A stretch of 64,000 nucleotides of DNA from HKCCE3408 sp039191215 (GCA_039191215.1 JBCCXT010000002.1:62001-126000), one strand, 5' to 3'; counted from the stretch's first letter, positions 52,461-61,661 are shown. The notes: generated by a model from the sequence alone, not told the origin. Translations and numbers: made by a program.

Positions 52461-53638
52461 GCACAGCCGCGCGCAAAGTGTTCCTGATCGCCGGTGAGGC
52501 GTCGGGCGACGCGTTAGGCGCGGCCCTTATGGCGCGGCTGCGGGCCTTGGATCCCGGGCTCGAATTTCTCGGCATAGGTGGGCCCAAGATGGAACATCAG
52601 GGGCTGCAAAGCCTCTTTCCCATGCAAGAGCTGTCGGTGATGGGTCTGACAGAGGTCTTGCCACGGCTGCCCGCGCTTTTGCGCCGCGCGCGCGAGACGG
52701 TCGAGGCGATTGCAACGCTTGGCGCCAGCGCGCTGATCACAATCGACAGCCCCGATTTCTGCCTGCATGTCGCCAAACGCGCTAAAGCGGCCAATCCGGA
52801 ACTGAAGACGATCCACTACGTCGCGCCCACAATCTGGGCCTGGCGGCCGGGCCGCGCGACCAAGATGGCGGGCTTCATCGATCATGTGCTGGCGCTTTAC
52901 CCGTTTGAGCCGCCGCTGATGCATGATGCAGGCATGGGCTGCGATTTTGTTGGCCATCCGGTGGTGGCCGAGCCGACGGCAAGCGCTGAAGACATTGCCG
53001 CGTTTCGCGATGTGTACGGGTTGGATGACGCGCCGATCTTGTTGGTTTTGCCGGGCAGTCGGGCCTCGGAGGTCAAACGCCTGTCGCCGATATTCGGGGC
53101 TGCCGTGGCCAAGGTACTGGCCAAAGCGCCCGGCGCGCGCGTGGTCGTGCCTGCTGCGCCTGATGTGGCAGGCGAGGTCAGTGCGCTTCTTGCCGGCTGG
53201 GTCGGCGCGCCGGTGATCCTCGACCCGCGAGAGATGAGTGCCGCCGCCTTCGCCCGCGAAAAGCGCGCCGCCTTTGCGGCATCTGAGGTAGCGCTGGCGG
53301 CATCGGGCACGGTCAGTCTGGAATTGGCCGCCGTCGACACCCCAATGGTCATCGCCTATGATATGGCGCCGATTAGCCGGATGCTCATTGGCGCGATGCT
53401 GAAGGTCGACACCGTGACGCTTGTCAACTTGGTCTCCGAGACGCGCAGCGTGCCGGAATTCCTGGGCCGCAAATGCCAGCCCGAGCCCATTGCCGAAGCC
53501 CTGTTAACGCTGTTGAGGGAACCCGCGCTGCGTGAGCCGCAATTTGATGCGATGGAAGAGACGATGACGCGTCTGGGCCGGGGCGGGGAGCCGCCCGGTC
53601 TGCGCGCCGCGCGCGCCGTCTTGCAGGTCTTGGGCTAG
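52457..53638 (+). CDS. lpxB: Lipid A disaccharide synthase
   Basis: Condenses lipid X with UDP-diacylglucosamine, 393 aa. LIAGEASGDALGAALM is the N-terminal signature; APTIWAWRPGRATKM and LPGSRASEVKRLSPIFG are the other conserved blocks of this GT19 enzyme. The start is a GTG at 52457 overlapping the lpxI stop as GTGA. Last gene of the envelope cluster; it converges with the broken ybaK. Confidence 0.95.
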   Translation: MSTAARKVFLIAGEASGDALGAALMARLRALDPGLEFLGIGGPKMEHQGLQSLFPMQELSVMGLTEVLPRLPALLRRARETVEAIATLGASALITIDSPDFCLHVAKRAKAANPELKTIHYVAPTIWAWRPGRATKMAGFIDHVLALYPFEPPLMHDAGMGCDFVGHPVVAEPTASAEDIAAFRDVYGLDDAPILLVLPGSRASEVKRLSPIFGAAVAKVLAKAPGARVVVPAAPDVAGEVSALLAGWVGAPVILDPREMSAAAFAREKRAAFAASEVALAASGTVSLELAAVDTPMVIAYDMAPISRMLIGAMLKVDTVTLVNLVSETRSVPEFLGRKCQPEPIAEALLTLLREPALREPQFDAMEETMTRLGRGGEPPGLRAARAVLQVLG

Positions 53639-54060
53639 ATAAACGCGGCCTCCTTCGCGCCTGATACCACCAGCAGGTCCTGCGGTACGATCGCAAAGAT
53701 ATGGCGTTGCATGCCGGCTGCGGCATAGGCGACAGGAAAATCCGGCGATCTGTGGTCATACCAGGCGCAGCTGAGGTTCCAGGTGGCCGATGGGGGCCAC
53801 ACCGCCAATGGCAAAACCGGTCCGCGCGCGATTGAGCGCTGCATCGGCTTTCTCCAAGGCGAACCCGCCAGCGCGGCAGCTTTTGTGTCATCCACCTTGG
53901 CGCCGCCTGCGGTGATGAAGAGCACAGCATCGCCCATTGCACCGGTCCGAAAGAGGAAGGCTTTTGTGACACAGGGCTGGTTTTCGGCTGCGCGGGAAAG
54001 GCCGAAGCCGCGCGCGTGGCAATGGCGCTGTTGGCTTGTGTAGGGCTCTGATGCGGCTGT
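53635..54060 (-). pseudogene. Broken YbaK/aminoacyl-tRNA deacylase-like gene
   Basis: Minus-strand sequence encodes the YbaK/ProX fold in pieces. AVLFITAGGAKVDDTKAAAL is in one frame; EKADAALNRARTGFAIGGVA and then PIGHLEPQLRLV continue in a second frame and meet a stop; DFPVAYAAAGMQRHIFAIVP followed by QDLLVVSG is back in the first frame. The N-terminal part (upstream of TKAFLFRT) is also hard to align in any single frame. At least two frameshifts therefore separate conserved blocks. The 3' end overlaps the lpxB stop by 4 bases. A sequencing error could explain one shift, less easily all. Confidence 0.75.
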
Positions 54061-54411
54061 TTTGGGATTTGGCCGACCTGCCTGGCGATTGCGGTGCTGC
54101 GAGCGCACGCAGTGACAAACCGTGATGTCCAGTCTGGCTCATAGCGGAGATTTAATCATGATTTGCGACAGAGTTATGAGACAGCTAAGGCGCGAAGCTC
54201 ATACGACCCAAAGAGCTGCGTCAAAACCAATCGGCTTCTTTGTGTGGTCGCATCGGCGGCGGGCGGGTGCCTGTTTGCATCTCTTGGATGTCATGGCCCA
54301 GCCCGGCATCCGCCAGCGCACGGGGCCACATTCTAAAAGCTTTGGCGCATCGTGCTTGATTGAACGGCGAAAAGACTGTTTTCAAGGCGTAGCAGGAAAG
54401 GCAGCCGCGGC
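54061..54411. other. Gene-free stretch
   Basis: About 350 bases between the broken ybaK and the VOC gene. Open frames here show no recognisable protein or start site. The right part must hold the promoter of the VOC-glnE genes. Confidence 0.4.
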
Positions 54412-55146
54412 GTGACCATGTATCAGGGGCAATTCGTTTGGACCGATCTTTCGAGCTATGATCTGGGCGCGGCGCGGTCCGATTATGCCGCACTTTTTGG
54501 CTGGTCGATCGAGCGCGGCGGCAGCTACGATATGGCCCGCATCGCCGGGCAAGACGTGGCCGCGCTGTTCACCATGCCGGCACCACTTGCCAAGATCGAT
54601 ATGCCGTCCTTTTGGATGTCTTATGTCGCAACTGGCGATCTCGACGGCACGGTTGCCAAGGCCATGGCGCAAGACGGCGCGATCCTCGAAGTGGCCCCGC
54701 AAGCCTTTAACGGCGACGCCCGGATTGCCCTTATCCGAGACCCCGCAGGCGCCGGTTTCACGCTTTATGAAGGGCCGGATATTGCCTCTCCAACGGGCGC
54801 TGCGGGCCAGGTTATGGGCCGCTACCACCACTCAAAAGACATCCAATTGATCGCCGCCTTCTACGGCGATTTGTTTGGCTGGCGCTTTGTGCCACGCGCG
54901 ACAACGCCTTGGCCTGTCTATGATATCGTGCATCCGGGCGGCGCCGTGATTGCACAGGCCGAGGAAGTGCCACCAGATGTGCGCGGCAAATTCAGCTATT
55001 GGATGCCGAGCTTTGGTGTGGCGTCACTGGAGCAGGCACAGGCCGCGCTGGCGGAACGCGGCGGGACGGCGCTCAGCGCGCTTGGACGGACCCGCGCACT
55101 TGTCGCCGATCGTCAGGGCGCGCATTTCATCTTTGAGACCCTCTAG
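54412..55146 (+). CDS. VOC-family (glyoxalase/bleomycin-resistance fold) protein
   Basis: Protein of 244 aa made of two VOC modules. Module 1 begins FVWTDLSSYDLGAARSDYAA; module 2 contains DIQLIAAFYGDLFGWRFVP and ends with a QGAHFIFETL strand. The His/Glu metal ligands are not complete in either module (for example VWTDL instead of a His at the usual strand), so enzymatic activity is uncertain. The start is a GTG at 54412, with ATG at 54418 as an alternative. It lies 45 bases upstream of glnE. Confidence 0.82.
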   Translation: MTMYQGQFVWTDLSSYDLGAARSDYAALFGWSIERGGSYDMARIAGQDVAALFTMPAPLAKIDMPSFWMSYVATGDLDGTVAKAMAQDGAILEVAPQAFNGDARIALIRDPAGAGFTLYEGPDIASPTGAAGQVMGRYHHSKDIQLIAAFYGDLFGWRFVPRATTPWPVYDIVHPGGAVIAQAEEVPPDVRGKFSYWMPSFGVASLEQAQAALAERGGTALSALGRTRALVADRQGAHFIFETL

Positions 55147-55191
55147 CGCTTGGCGATTGCGATGCGCGGGCCGGCGCGTAAGGGTAGGGCG

Positions 55192-57975
55192 ATGAGCTTC
55201 GCCGACCGCCTGACCCGCATGCCTTTGGCCTTTGACCCGGAATTGGGCCGGGGCGCGGCCGAAGCCGTGCCGGGCCGTTCCGGGCCGGTGTCGGATTTGC
55301 TGGCGGGCAGCGCCGGTTCGAGTCCTTATCTCAGCCGCTTAATCGCAGGCGAGGCAGCCTGGCTGGGCGAGATACTGCCCGGCGCGCCCGAGCCCGCGAT
55401 GGCGGCCCTGACCCGTGCGGCCGCGCAAACCACGGGGCCTGAAACGGCCGCCACGCTACGCGCGCTCAAGCGCCGGGCGGCTTTGCTGATAGCACTGGCC
55501 GATTTGGGCGGTATCTGGGATCTCGAAACCGTGACCGGAGCGCTTACGGATTTTGCCGAAGCGGCCACCCAGGCTGCCCTCGGGGCAGCGTTGGGTGTTG
55601 CGGCGCGACGCGGGCGCATTCCCGGTATGGATGAGGATATCGACCCACAGGCCGCCGGTATTGTGGTGCTGGCCATGGGCAAGATGGGCGCGGGCGAGCT
55701 GAATTATTCCTCCGATATCGATCTGATCTGCCTCTTTGATGAAACGCGGTTCGCGCCGGATGACGAGGTCACGGCCCGCGCGGGTTTCATTCGCGTGACC
55801 CGGGATATGGCGGCCACTCTGTCGGCGGTGACCGATCAGGGATACGTGTTTCGAACCGATCTGCGCTTGCGGCCGGATGCGGGAACCACGCCGGTTTGCA
55901 TGTCGATGGCCGCAGCCGAGCGCTACTATGAGGCCGAAGGCCGCAACTGGGAACGCGCGGTCTATATCAAGGCGCGGCCCGTTGCCGGTGATCTGGCCGC
56001 GGGCAGGCGGTTCTTGCAGCGCCTGCGGCCGTTTATCTGGCGGCGGCATTTGGATTTTGCCGCGATCCACGACACCGCGATGATGCGCGACCGGATCCGT
56101 GCGCATAGAGGGCTTTATGACAGCACGCTCGAAGGCCATAACTTGAAGCTTGGCCAAGGCGGCATTCGCGAGATCGAGTTTTTCGCGCAGACTCGGCAGT
56201 TGATCGCAGGCGGGCGCGACCCGGCTTTGCGTCAGCGCGCCACGGTTGATGCGTTGCGCGCCTTGGCGGCGGCCGGTTGGATGGCGCCCGATGAGGCCGA
56301 GACGCTGCAAGGCGATTACCGGGCTTTGCGTGAGGTCGAACATCGCTTGCAGATGATCGGTGATGCGCAAACCCACAGCCTGCCGCGCAACGGGGATGGG
56401 TTCGACCGGCTGGCAAGGCTGTCAGGCCACAGCGACACGTTGGCATATCGAGGCTGGATTTCGGGCCATCTGCAATCGGTCCACGAGCTGACAAAGCCGT
56501 TTTTCACCCCTAAAACGCGGGCCGAGCCAGAACCCGACCTGTCGGATGCCGCGCGTGATATTGTCAGCCGTTGGCCGAGTTATCCGGCGCTCCGGTCCGA
56601 GCGTGGTCAGGCGATTTTTGACCGACTGCGCCCGGAACTTCTGTCACGTCTGATTGGCAGTGCCCGGCCGGATGAGGCCCTGGCCAATTTCGATGGATTC
56701 CTGCGCGGATTGCCCGCAGGCGTGCAGCTTTTTTCTCTATTTGAGGCCAATCCCACACTGATTGACCTGATTGTTGACATATCGGCAACAACGCCGGGCC
56801 TGTCGCGTTATCTGTCGCGCCATTCGAGTGTGCTGGATGCGGTTTTGGCGGGTGAGTTTTTTGCCCCCTGGCGGGGGGCTGCGGAATTGGGCGCAGAGCT
56901 TACCGCCGCACTGGCAGGCCTCGATTATGAAGCCGCACTTGATGCGGCACGGCGCTGGCAGAAGGAATGGCATTTTCGGGTCGGCGTGCATCTTCTGCGC
57001 GGCTTGATTGCCGCGCCTGAGGCGGCCGCACAGTACAGTGATTTGGCCGAAGCAGTTGTTGCGACCTTGTGGCCGTTGGCCCAGGCAGAGGTCGCGCGGC
57101 GCCACGGGCCTGCGCCAGGTAAAGGCGGCGCGGTCGTGGCGATGGGCTCACTTGGCTCGCGCGATATGGCCGCGGCCTCGGATCTCGATCTTTTGGTGAT
57201 TTATGAGGCGGCCAGGATCGAGGCGAGCGACGGGCCGCGTCCGCTGCACCCGCGCGCCTGGTATGCCAAGGCGACAAAGGCGCTGGTTGCGGCGATCTCT
57301 GCGCCGACCGCGCAAGGTGTGATCTATGCCGTTGATATGCGGCTGCGCCCGTCCGGTCGCCAGGGGCCGGTGGCCACGGGCCTTGGCGCGTTTCGGGACT
57401 ATCAGCGCCATGAGGCCTGGACATGGGAGCATCTGGCCTTGACGCGCGCGCGCGCCATTGCCGGGCCGGCCGAGCTTGGCCGCCAAATCGAAGCGGTGCG
57501 CCTGAATGTATTGGCCGAGCGCCGTGACCGGGCGGCCGTTCTGGTCGATACGGCTGCGATGCGCCAGCGGCTGAGCCAGGCCGGACGCCAGGGCGATGGG
57601 ATCGCGGTGAAGCCGGGCCCTGGCGGGATGCAGGACATCGCGTTGCTGGCCCAGGCTGGCGCGCTTTTGGCGGGCTCACATGCCCGCGATGCAACCGGCC
57701 AGATCGCAGCGGCTCAGGCGACCGGACTGATCGATGCGGCCGCGGCCGATGCGCTTTCGCGCGCCGCCGCGCTTTTCGGTGCGATAAGCCAGGGCAGCCA
57801 ATTATTGGGCGACCGGCCACTCGCACCTGAAGCGATGGGGGCAGGCGGGCGGGATTTCCTGGCCAGACTTGCCGGCGCGTCGGACTGGGAAGCCCTTTTG
57901 TCGCAATCAGCGAGCGCACGGGCTGAGGCCCAGGCTATCATCGCCCACGCCTTGCCTGACCTGGAAGAGCCATGA
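55192..57975 (+). CDS. glnE: Glutamine synthetase adenylyltransferase / deadenylase
   Basis: Bifunctional enzyme of 927 aa that adds or removes AMP on glutamine synthetase in response to PII and glutamine. The N-terminal deadenylase domain has MGKMGAGELNYSSDIDLICL near residue 165. The C-terminal adenylyltransferase domain has MGSLGSRDMAAASDLDLLVI near residue 645, where the usual Gly-Lys-x-Gly lysine is Ser. Both keep the S-D-x-D metal pair. The ATG at 55192 follows AAGGGTAGGG. The stop overlaps the next start as ATGA. Confidence 0.94.
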   Translation: MSFADRLTRMPLAFDPELGRGAAEAVPGRSGPVSDLLAGSAGSSPYLSRLIAGEAAWLGEILPGAPEPAMAALTRAAAQTTGPETAATLRALKRRAALLIALADLGGIWDLETVTGALTDFAEAATQAALGAALGVAARRGRIPGMDEDIDPQAAGIVVLAMGKMGAGELNYSSDIDLICLFDETRFAPDDEVTARAGFIRVTRDMAATLSAVTDQGYVFRTDLRLRPDAGTTPVCMSMAAAERYYEAEGRNWERAVYIKARPVAGDLAAGRRFLQRLRPFIWRRHLDFAAIHDTAMMRDRIRAHRGLYDSTLEGHNLKLGQGGIREIEFFAQTRQLIAGGRDPALRQRATVDALRALAAAGWMAPDEAETLQGDYRALREVEHRLQMIGDAQTHSLPRNGDGFDRLARLSGHSDTLAYRGWISGHLQSVHELTKPFFTPKTRAEPEPDLSDAARDIVSRWPSYPALRSERGQAIFDRLRPELLSRLIGSARPDEALANFDGFLRGLPAGVQLFSLFEANPTLIDLIVDISATTPGLSRYLSRHSSVLDAVLAGEFFAPWRGAAELGAELTAALAGLDYEAALDAARRWQKEWHFRVGVHLLRGLIAAPEAAAQYSDLAEAVVATLWPLAQAEVARRHGPAPGKGGAVVAMGSLGSRDMAAASDLDLLVIYEAARIEASDGPRPLHPRAWYAKATKALVAAISAPTAQGVIYAVDMRLRPSGRQGPVATGLGAFRDYQRHEAWTWEHLALTRARAIAGPAELGRQIEAVRLNVLAERRDRAAVLVDTAAMRQRLSQAGRQGDGIAVKPGPGGMQDIALLAQAGALLAGSHARDATGQIAAAQATGLIDAAAADALSRAAALFGAISQGSQLLGDRPLAPEAMGAGGRDFLARLAGASDWEALLSQSASARAEAQAIIAHALPDLEEP

Positions 57976-58256
57976 GCCCCGCCAATCCGCATGATCTGGA
58001 AGACCCCAAAGGCCTGATCCGGGAGGCCTACCGGATCGACGGGATCGCGGAGCCGGAATGCCGGTCGATCTTCATGGATTGGGCGCTGTCGAGCAGGGCC
58101 GACGATCCCAAAGCGCTGATCGCCGATCTGCTGGCGCGCTATGGTGCCGACCAGCCCGATCATCCGATGTCGAAAGTGCTGCGTGAGGGATTAAACAGCG
58201 CGCCCAAAGCGCGCCGCCGCGGCGGCCGCGCGGCACGTTTGGCCGGCAAAGCTTAG
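57972..58256 (+). CDS. Hypothetical protein coupled to glnE (94 aa)
   Basis: Function unknown. MSPANPHDLEDPKGLIREAY is followed by GIAEPECRSIFMDWALSSRA and a basic C-terminal tail (PKARRRGGRAARLAGKA). It has the look of a small conserved helical protein of the Rhodobacterales. Translation is coupled to glnE by ATGA. A hairpin element follows 13 bases after the stop. Confidence 0.7.
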   Translation: MSPANPHDLEDPKGLIREAYRIDGIAEPECRSIFMDWALSSRADDPKALIADLLARYGADQPDHPMSKVLREGLNSAPKARRRGGRAARLAGKA

Positions 58257-58268
58257 CGTGATCCAATT

Positions 58269-58291
58269 GCCGCGCGTGCCGCGCGAAGTCT
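58269..58291 (+). repeat. Repeated hairpin element, copy 1
   Basis: A 23-base element with CGCGCG-TGC-CGCGCG as stem and loop, then AAGTCT and TTTAAG. It matches 22 of 23 bases at 61378-61400. Both copies lie 13-17 bases after the stop of a plus-strand gene, so they may serve as terminators or be a dispersed extragenic repeat. Confidence 0.55.
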
Positions 58292-58386
58292 TTAAGTGCG
58301 TTTGGCGCCCGTGATCGGGCGGCGTTTGCTGTGCAGCCAACCGGGCGGTAGCGGCAGCGTTGTCAGCGCGGAGCAAAGCCTTTGGA

Positions 58387-59367
58387 CTAGGCGCCCGCCG
58401 CTTGTGCGCCGCGTTCACGGTAAGGCGTGGTGTTGTAATGCGCACGATAGCATTTTGAGAAATGTGATGGCGAGGTGAAGCCGCAAGCAAGGGCCACGTT
58501 GATCACGCTCATATCAGTCTGCATCAGCAGATTGCGCGCTTTGGCAAGGCGCAGTTCCATGTAATAGCGTTTTGGGCTTCGGTTCACATAGCGCCGAAAG
58601 AGCCGCTCAAGCTGCCGCGTCGACATGCCGACCTGGCTGGCCAGGATGGCCGGGCTGATCGGTTCCTCGATATTGGATTCCATCATCCGAATGACCTGGC
58701 TGAGCTTCGGATGCCGCACGCCGATCCGGGTTGGGATCGACAGGCGCTGCGTGTCCTGGTCGGTGCGGATTGAGGTGTAGATTAGCTGGTCGGCGACTTG
58801 AGTTGCCAATTCTTCGCTATGATCGCCTGCGATGAGTTTCAGCATCAGATCAATGGAGGACGTGCCACCGGCGGTGGTCATGCGATTGCCGTCGATCACA
58901 AAAACCGACTTGGTCAGCTCCACCTCGTCAAATTCCTCTAAAAAACTGTCCTGGTTTTCCCAGTGGATGGTGGCTTTCTTGCCGTCGAGAAGACCGGCTT
59001 TGGCCAGCGTATACGCCGCCGTGCAAAGCCCGCCGACGATCGGGCCCTTGCGCGCCTCGCGCCGCAGCCAGGCGATCAGTCGTTTGGTTGTCGACTGGGA
59101 GACATTGATGCCACCGCAGACCATGATCGTCTCTTCGCGCCCGATCTCGTCCAAATCGCCCGAGACCGGCACGGCGATCCCTGCCGAAGACGTGACGTCC
59201 GCGCCGCCTTCACCGATCAGCCGCCACTTGTAAAGCGGTTTGCCGGACACGCGATTGGCAATCCGCAACGCCTCAACGGCGCAAGAAAACGACAGTAACG
59301 TAAATTCGTCGAGTAACACAAAGGCTAGCCGGCGAGAGCCGTAACTGGCTGTGTCGAGCGTCACCAT
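58387..59367 (-). CDS. GlxA-type AraC regulator (DJ-1/PfpI domain + AraC HTH)
   Basis: Regulator of 326 aa. The N-terminal class I glutamine-amidotransferase-like domain (RLAFVLLDEFTLLSFSCAVE, then VGGLCTAAYTLAKAG with a Cys at the nucleophile elbow) is fused to an AraC helix-turn-helix (ASQVGMSTRQLERLFRRYVN, NVALACGFTSPSHFSKCYRA). Relatives control glycine betaine, carnitine or choline catabolism genes. The ATG at 59367 (MVTLDTASYG) has AGGAAGG upstream. No target genes of that kind are adjacent. Confidence 0.9.
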   Translation of the reverse strand: MVTLDTASYGSRRLAFVLLDEFTLLSFSCAVEALRIANRVSGKPLYKWRLIGEGGADVTSSAGIAVPVSGDLDEIGREETIMVCGGINVSQSTTKRLIAWLRREARKGPIVGGLCTAAYTLAKAGLLDGKKATIHWENQDSFLEEFDEVELTKSVFVIDGNRMTTAGGTSSIDLMLKLIAGDHSEELATQVADQLIYTSIRTDQDTQRLSIPTRIGVRHPKLSQVIRMMESNIEEPISPAILASQVGMSTRQLERLFRRYVNRSPKRYYMELRLAKARNLLMQTDMSVINVALACGFTSPSHFSKCYRAHYNTTPYRERGAQAAGA

Positions 59368-59507
59368 TGTCCTTCCTCTGCCTTCCCACGGCTGGTGATC
59401 CGAAGCAGAAGCACCATTTTTTTGCAAACTCAAGCCGCAGATTGGCATGGTAACCGTTAAGCGAGCCTTTTATAGAGGCACCGGTTTGATGGAAGGAGGG
59501 TCCAGAC

Positions 59508-60878
59508 ATGACCGGTGCATGGACGAAGTCGACCTGGCGCGCTTTGCCGCGCGTGCAGATGCCGGATTACCCCGATGCGGCCGCCTTGGCCAGTGTCGAG
59601 ACGCAATTGTCGGCCTATCCGCCGCTGGTCTTTGCCGGCGAAGCGCGGCGCCTGAAAGCGGAACTGGCCGATGTTGCGGCGGGGCGGCGATTCTTGCTGC
59701 AAGGCGGCGATTGCGCCGAGAGCTTTTCGGAGTTTTCCGCCGACGGGATCCGCGACACGTTCAAGGTCATGCTTCAGATGGCGATGGTGCTGACCTATGG
59801 CGCCAAGGTGCCGGTCGTGAAAGTAGGCCGCATGGCCGGGCAATTTGCCAAGCCACGCAGTGCGCCCACCGAAGTCAAAGACGGCGTCGAGCTGCCCAGC
59901 TATCGCGGCGATATCATCAATGAGTTGGGTTTCACGCCAGCCGCGCGCAACCCCGATCCCGGTCGGATGTTGCAGGCCTATACCCAGGCCTCGGCGACGC
60001 TGAACCTGTTGCGCGCGTTCTCAACGGGTGGTTTTGCCGACATCCACCGGGTCCATGCCTGGACGCTGGGCTTCGCCGAAGGCTCGGGGACGGAGCGGTA
60101 TAAGAATATGGCGGGCCGCATCCAGGATGCGCTCGACTTCATGACCGCCGCGGGTCTGACGGCGGAAGCCAATCATCAGCTTGAGACGGTTGATATCTAC
60201 ACCAGCCACGAGGCGCTGCTTTTGGAATACGAAGAGGCGCTGTGCCGAATCGATTCAACCTCCGGCAAGTGGCTGGCGGGGTCTGGTCACATGATTTGGA
60301 TCGGCGACCGGACGCGGGAGCCGGGTGGCGCGCATGTCGAATTTGCCCGCGGTGTGCAGAACCCGGTCGGGTTGAAATGCGGCCCCTCGATGGAGCCTGA
60401 CGATCTCAAACGGTTGATGGCGGCGCTCAACCCCGAAAATGAACCGGGCCGGCTGACGCTGATCACTCGGTTTGGAGCAGGCCAGGTTGATGCGCATCTG
60501 CCGAAGCTGGTCGAGACGGTGATAAGTGAGGGCGCACATGTCGCCTGGGTCTGCGACCCGATGCACGGCAACACGATCAAATCCAATACCGGCTATAAGA
60601 CGCGGCCGTTCAACCGGGTGCTCGAAGAAGTGCAGCAATTTTTTGCTGTACACCGCGCGATGGGGACGGTTCCGGGCGGGGTCCATTTTGAGATGACGGG
60701 CCGCGATGTCACCGAATGCACCGGGGGGGTGCGCGCGGTGACGGAGGAAGATCTGAGCTCGCGCTATCACACGGCCTGCGATCCGCGGCTGAATGCCAGT
60801 CAATCGCTGGAATTGGCATTTTTGGTGGCAGAAGAATTGTCGGCGGTGCGTGAGGCCCACCAGGCGGCGGCGGGCTGA
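59508..60878 (+). CDS. aroF: 3-deoxy-7-phosphoheptulonate synthase, class II
   Basis: First shikimate-pathway enzyme, plant/alphaproteobacterial class II, 456 aa. RRFLLQGGDCAESFSEF contains the metal-binding Cys. VGRMAGQFAKPRSAPTE and WVCDPMHGNTIKSNTGYKTR are class II blocks. The ATG at 59508 follows GGAGGG. The gene is divergent from the GlxA-type regulator. Its stop is overlapped by the GNAT frame. The symbol is conventional; class II enzymes are variously named. Confidence 0.95.
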   Translation: MTGAWTKSTWRALPRVQMPDYPDAAALASVETQLSAYPPLVFAGEARRLKAELADVAAGRRFLLQGGDCAESFSEFSADGIRDTFKVMLQMAMVLTYGAKVPVVKVGRMAGQFAKPRSAPTEVKDGVELPSYRGDIINELGFTPAARNPDPGRMLQAYTQASATLNLLRAFSTGGFADIHRVHAWTLGFAEGSGTERYKNMAGRIQDALDFMTAAGLTAEANHQLETVDIYTSHEALLLEYEEALCRIDSTSGKWLAGSGHMIWIGDRTREPGGAHVEFARGVQNPVGLKCGPSMEPDDLKRLMAALNPENEPGRLTLITRFGAGQVDAHLPKLVETVISEGAHVAWVCDPMHGNTIKSNTGYKTRPFNRVLEEVQQFFAVHRAMGTVPGGVHFEMTGRDVTECTGGVRAVTEEDLSSRYHTACDPRLNASQSLELAFLVAEELSAVREAHQAAAG

Positions 60879-61360
60879 GCGGCAGCTACACGTTTCGGCC
60901 AGTCCTATGGGCCGACCGGCCGCTTTTAGCGGGCTGGTTGGCCGCCCCTGAAGTGCAGCAATGGTGGGACGGCGCGGTTGAGCCGTTTGATGCCGAAAGC
61001 TTCGCCGATAGCCGCGTGGCGCGCTGGATTGTGAGCCACGAAGCGCGCCCCTTCGGCTATATCCAGGACTATGACCCGCAGGGCTGGGACGGCCATCCTT
61101 TTGCGCATCTGCCGCTGGGCAGCCGCGGGATCGACCAATTTATCGGGCCGGATGTGATGCGCGGCCAGGGCCATGGCCAAGGCTTCATTTCTGCGCATAT
61201 GGACCGGCTGTTTTCGGAAGGTGCCCCGGTGATTGCCACCGATCCGCATCCCGGTAATGCTCGTGCGATCCATGTCTATGAAAGCGTTGGGTTTTCCATA
61301 GAAGGTCCGGCGCGGATGACACAATGGGGCCTGATCCTGCCGATGACAGCGCACAGATAA
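60875..61360 (+). CDS. GNAT acetyltransferase, AAC(6')-like; start codon uncertain
   Basis: The frame encodes a GNAT protein whose N-terminus reads SGSYTFRPVLWADRPLLAGW and whose acetyl-CoA region reads IDQFIGPDVMRGQGHGQGFI. VIATDPHPGNARAIHVYESV is the typical motif of the AAC(6')/Acetyltransf_8 group. No ATG, GTG or TTG precedes the conserved N-terminus. The first TTG (60938) would cut it off. A CTG at 60875 overlaps the stop of the DAHP synthase gene as CTGA, like the ATGA/GTGA overlaps elsewhere here, and gives 161 aa, a usual length. The substrate is unknown; the name does not imply drug resistance. Confidence 0.75.
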   Translation: MSGSYTFRPVLWADRPLLAGWLAAPEVQQWWDGAVEPFDAESFADSRVARWIVSHEARPFGYIQDYDPQGWDGHPFAHLPLGSRGIDQFIGPDVMRGQGHGQGFISAHMDRLFSEGAPVIATDPHPGNARAIHVYESVGFSIEGPARMTQWGLILPMTAHR

Positions 61361-61377
61361 GACCCAGCAATCGAGCG

Positions 61378-61400
61378 GCCGCGCGTACCGCGCGAAGTCT
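61378..61400 (+). repeat. Repeated hairpin element, copy 2
   Basis: Matches 22 of 23 bases of the element at 58269-58291. The stem is CGCGCG/CGCGCG with loop TAC, followed by AAGTCTATTTTTAGG. It lies 17 bases after the GNAT stop; the T-run makes a terminator role plausible for this copy. Confidence 0.6.
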
Positions 61401-61402
61401 AT

Positions 61403-61630
61403 TTTTAGGTTATTGCAACCGCAACACTTGCCATCAGCTTTTGCCGCTTGGTAGGACACGCAGCCGCTGCGGCGCGGCGCTGCGCCGGGATGGGATCGCG
61501 TGCGGGGTTTGGAAGAACGCCATGTCCCGGCCCATGCCCGCCGGCTGCGAAGAGCGGCGGCCTTTCAGGACCGGCACGCCTGGCTTAAGCGGCGCCAACG
61601 CGAAGCCGCGCGTGCTGCTCGAGGTCCAGG
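61403..61630 (-). repeat. Tandem relic of the 3' end of the PAS gene
   Basis: This segment is a diverged direct copy of 61631-61858, at a constant offset of 228 bases (76 codons). In the same frame it encodes TRGFALAPLKPGVPVLKGRR and ends LRVLPSGKS at TGA 61434. That matches the last 59 residues of the intact PAS protein at 42 of 59 positions (about 71%). The copy lies downstream of the gene's own stop, has no start or upstream domain, and is best read as a relic of a partial tandem duplication. Confidence 0.75.
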
Positions 61631-61661
61631 GTTTAGGTTGTCGCAAGCGCCGGCAATAAAC

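Noticed and set aside
54122..54415. Plus-strand 97-aa open frame before the VOC gene
   Set aside because: No supported start and no recognisable sequence; it merely spans the gap.
56900..57919. 339-aa minus-strand open frame inside glnE
   Set aside because: Extremely Arg/Pro/Ser-rich translation typical of an antisense frame; glnE motifs on the other strand are unambiguous.
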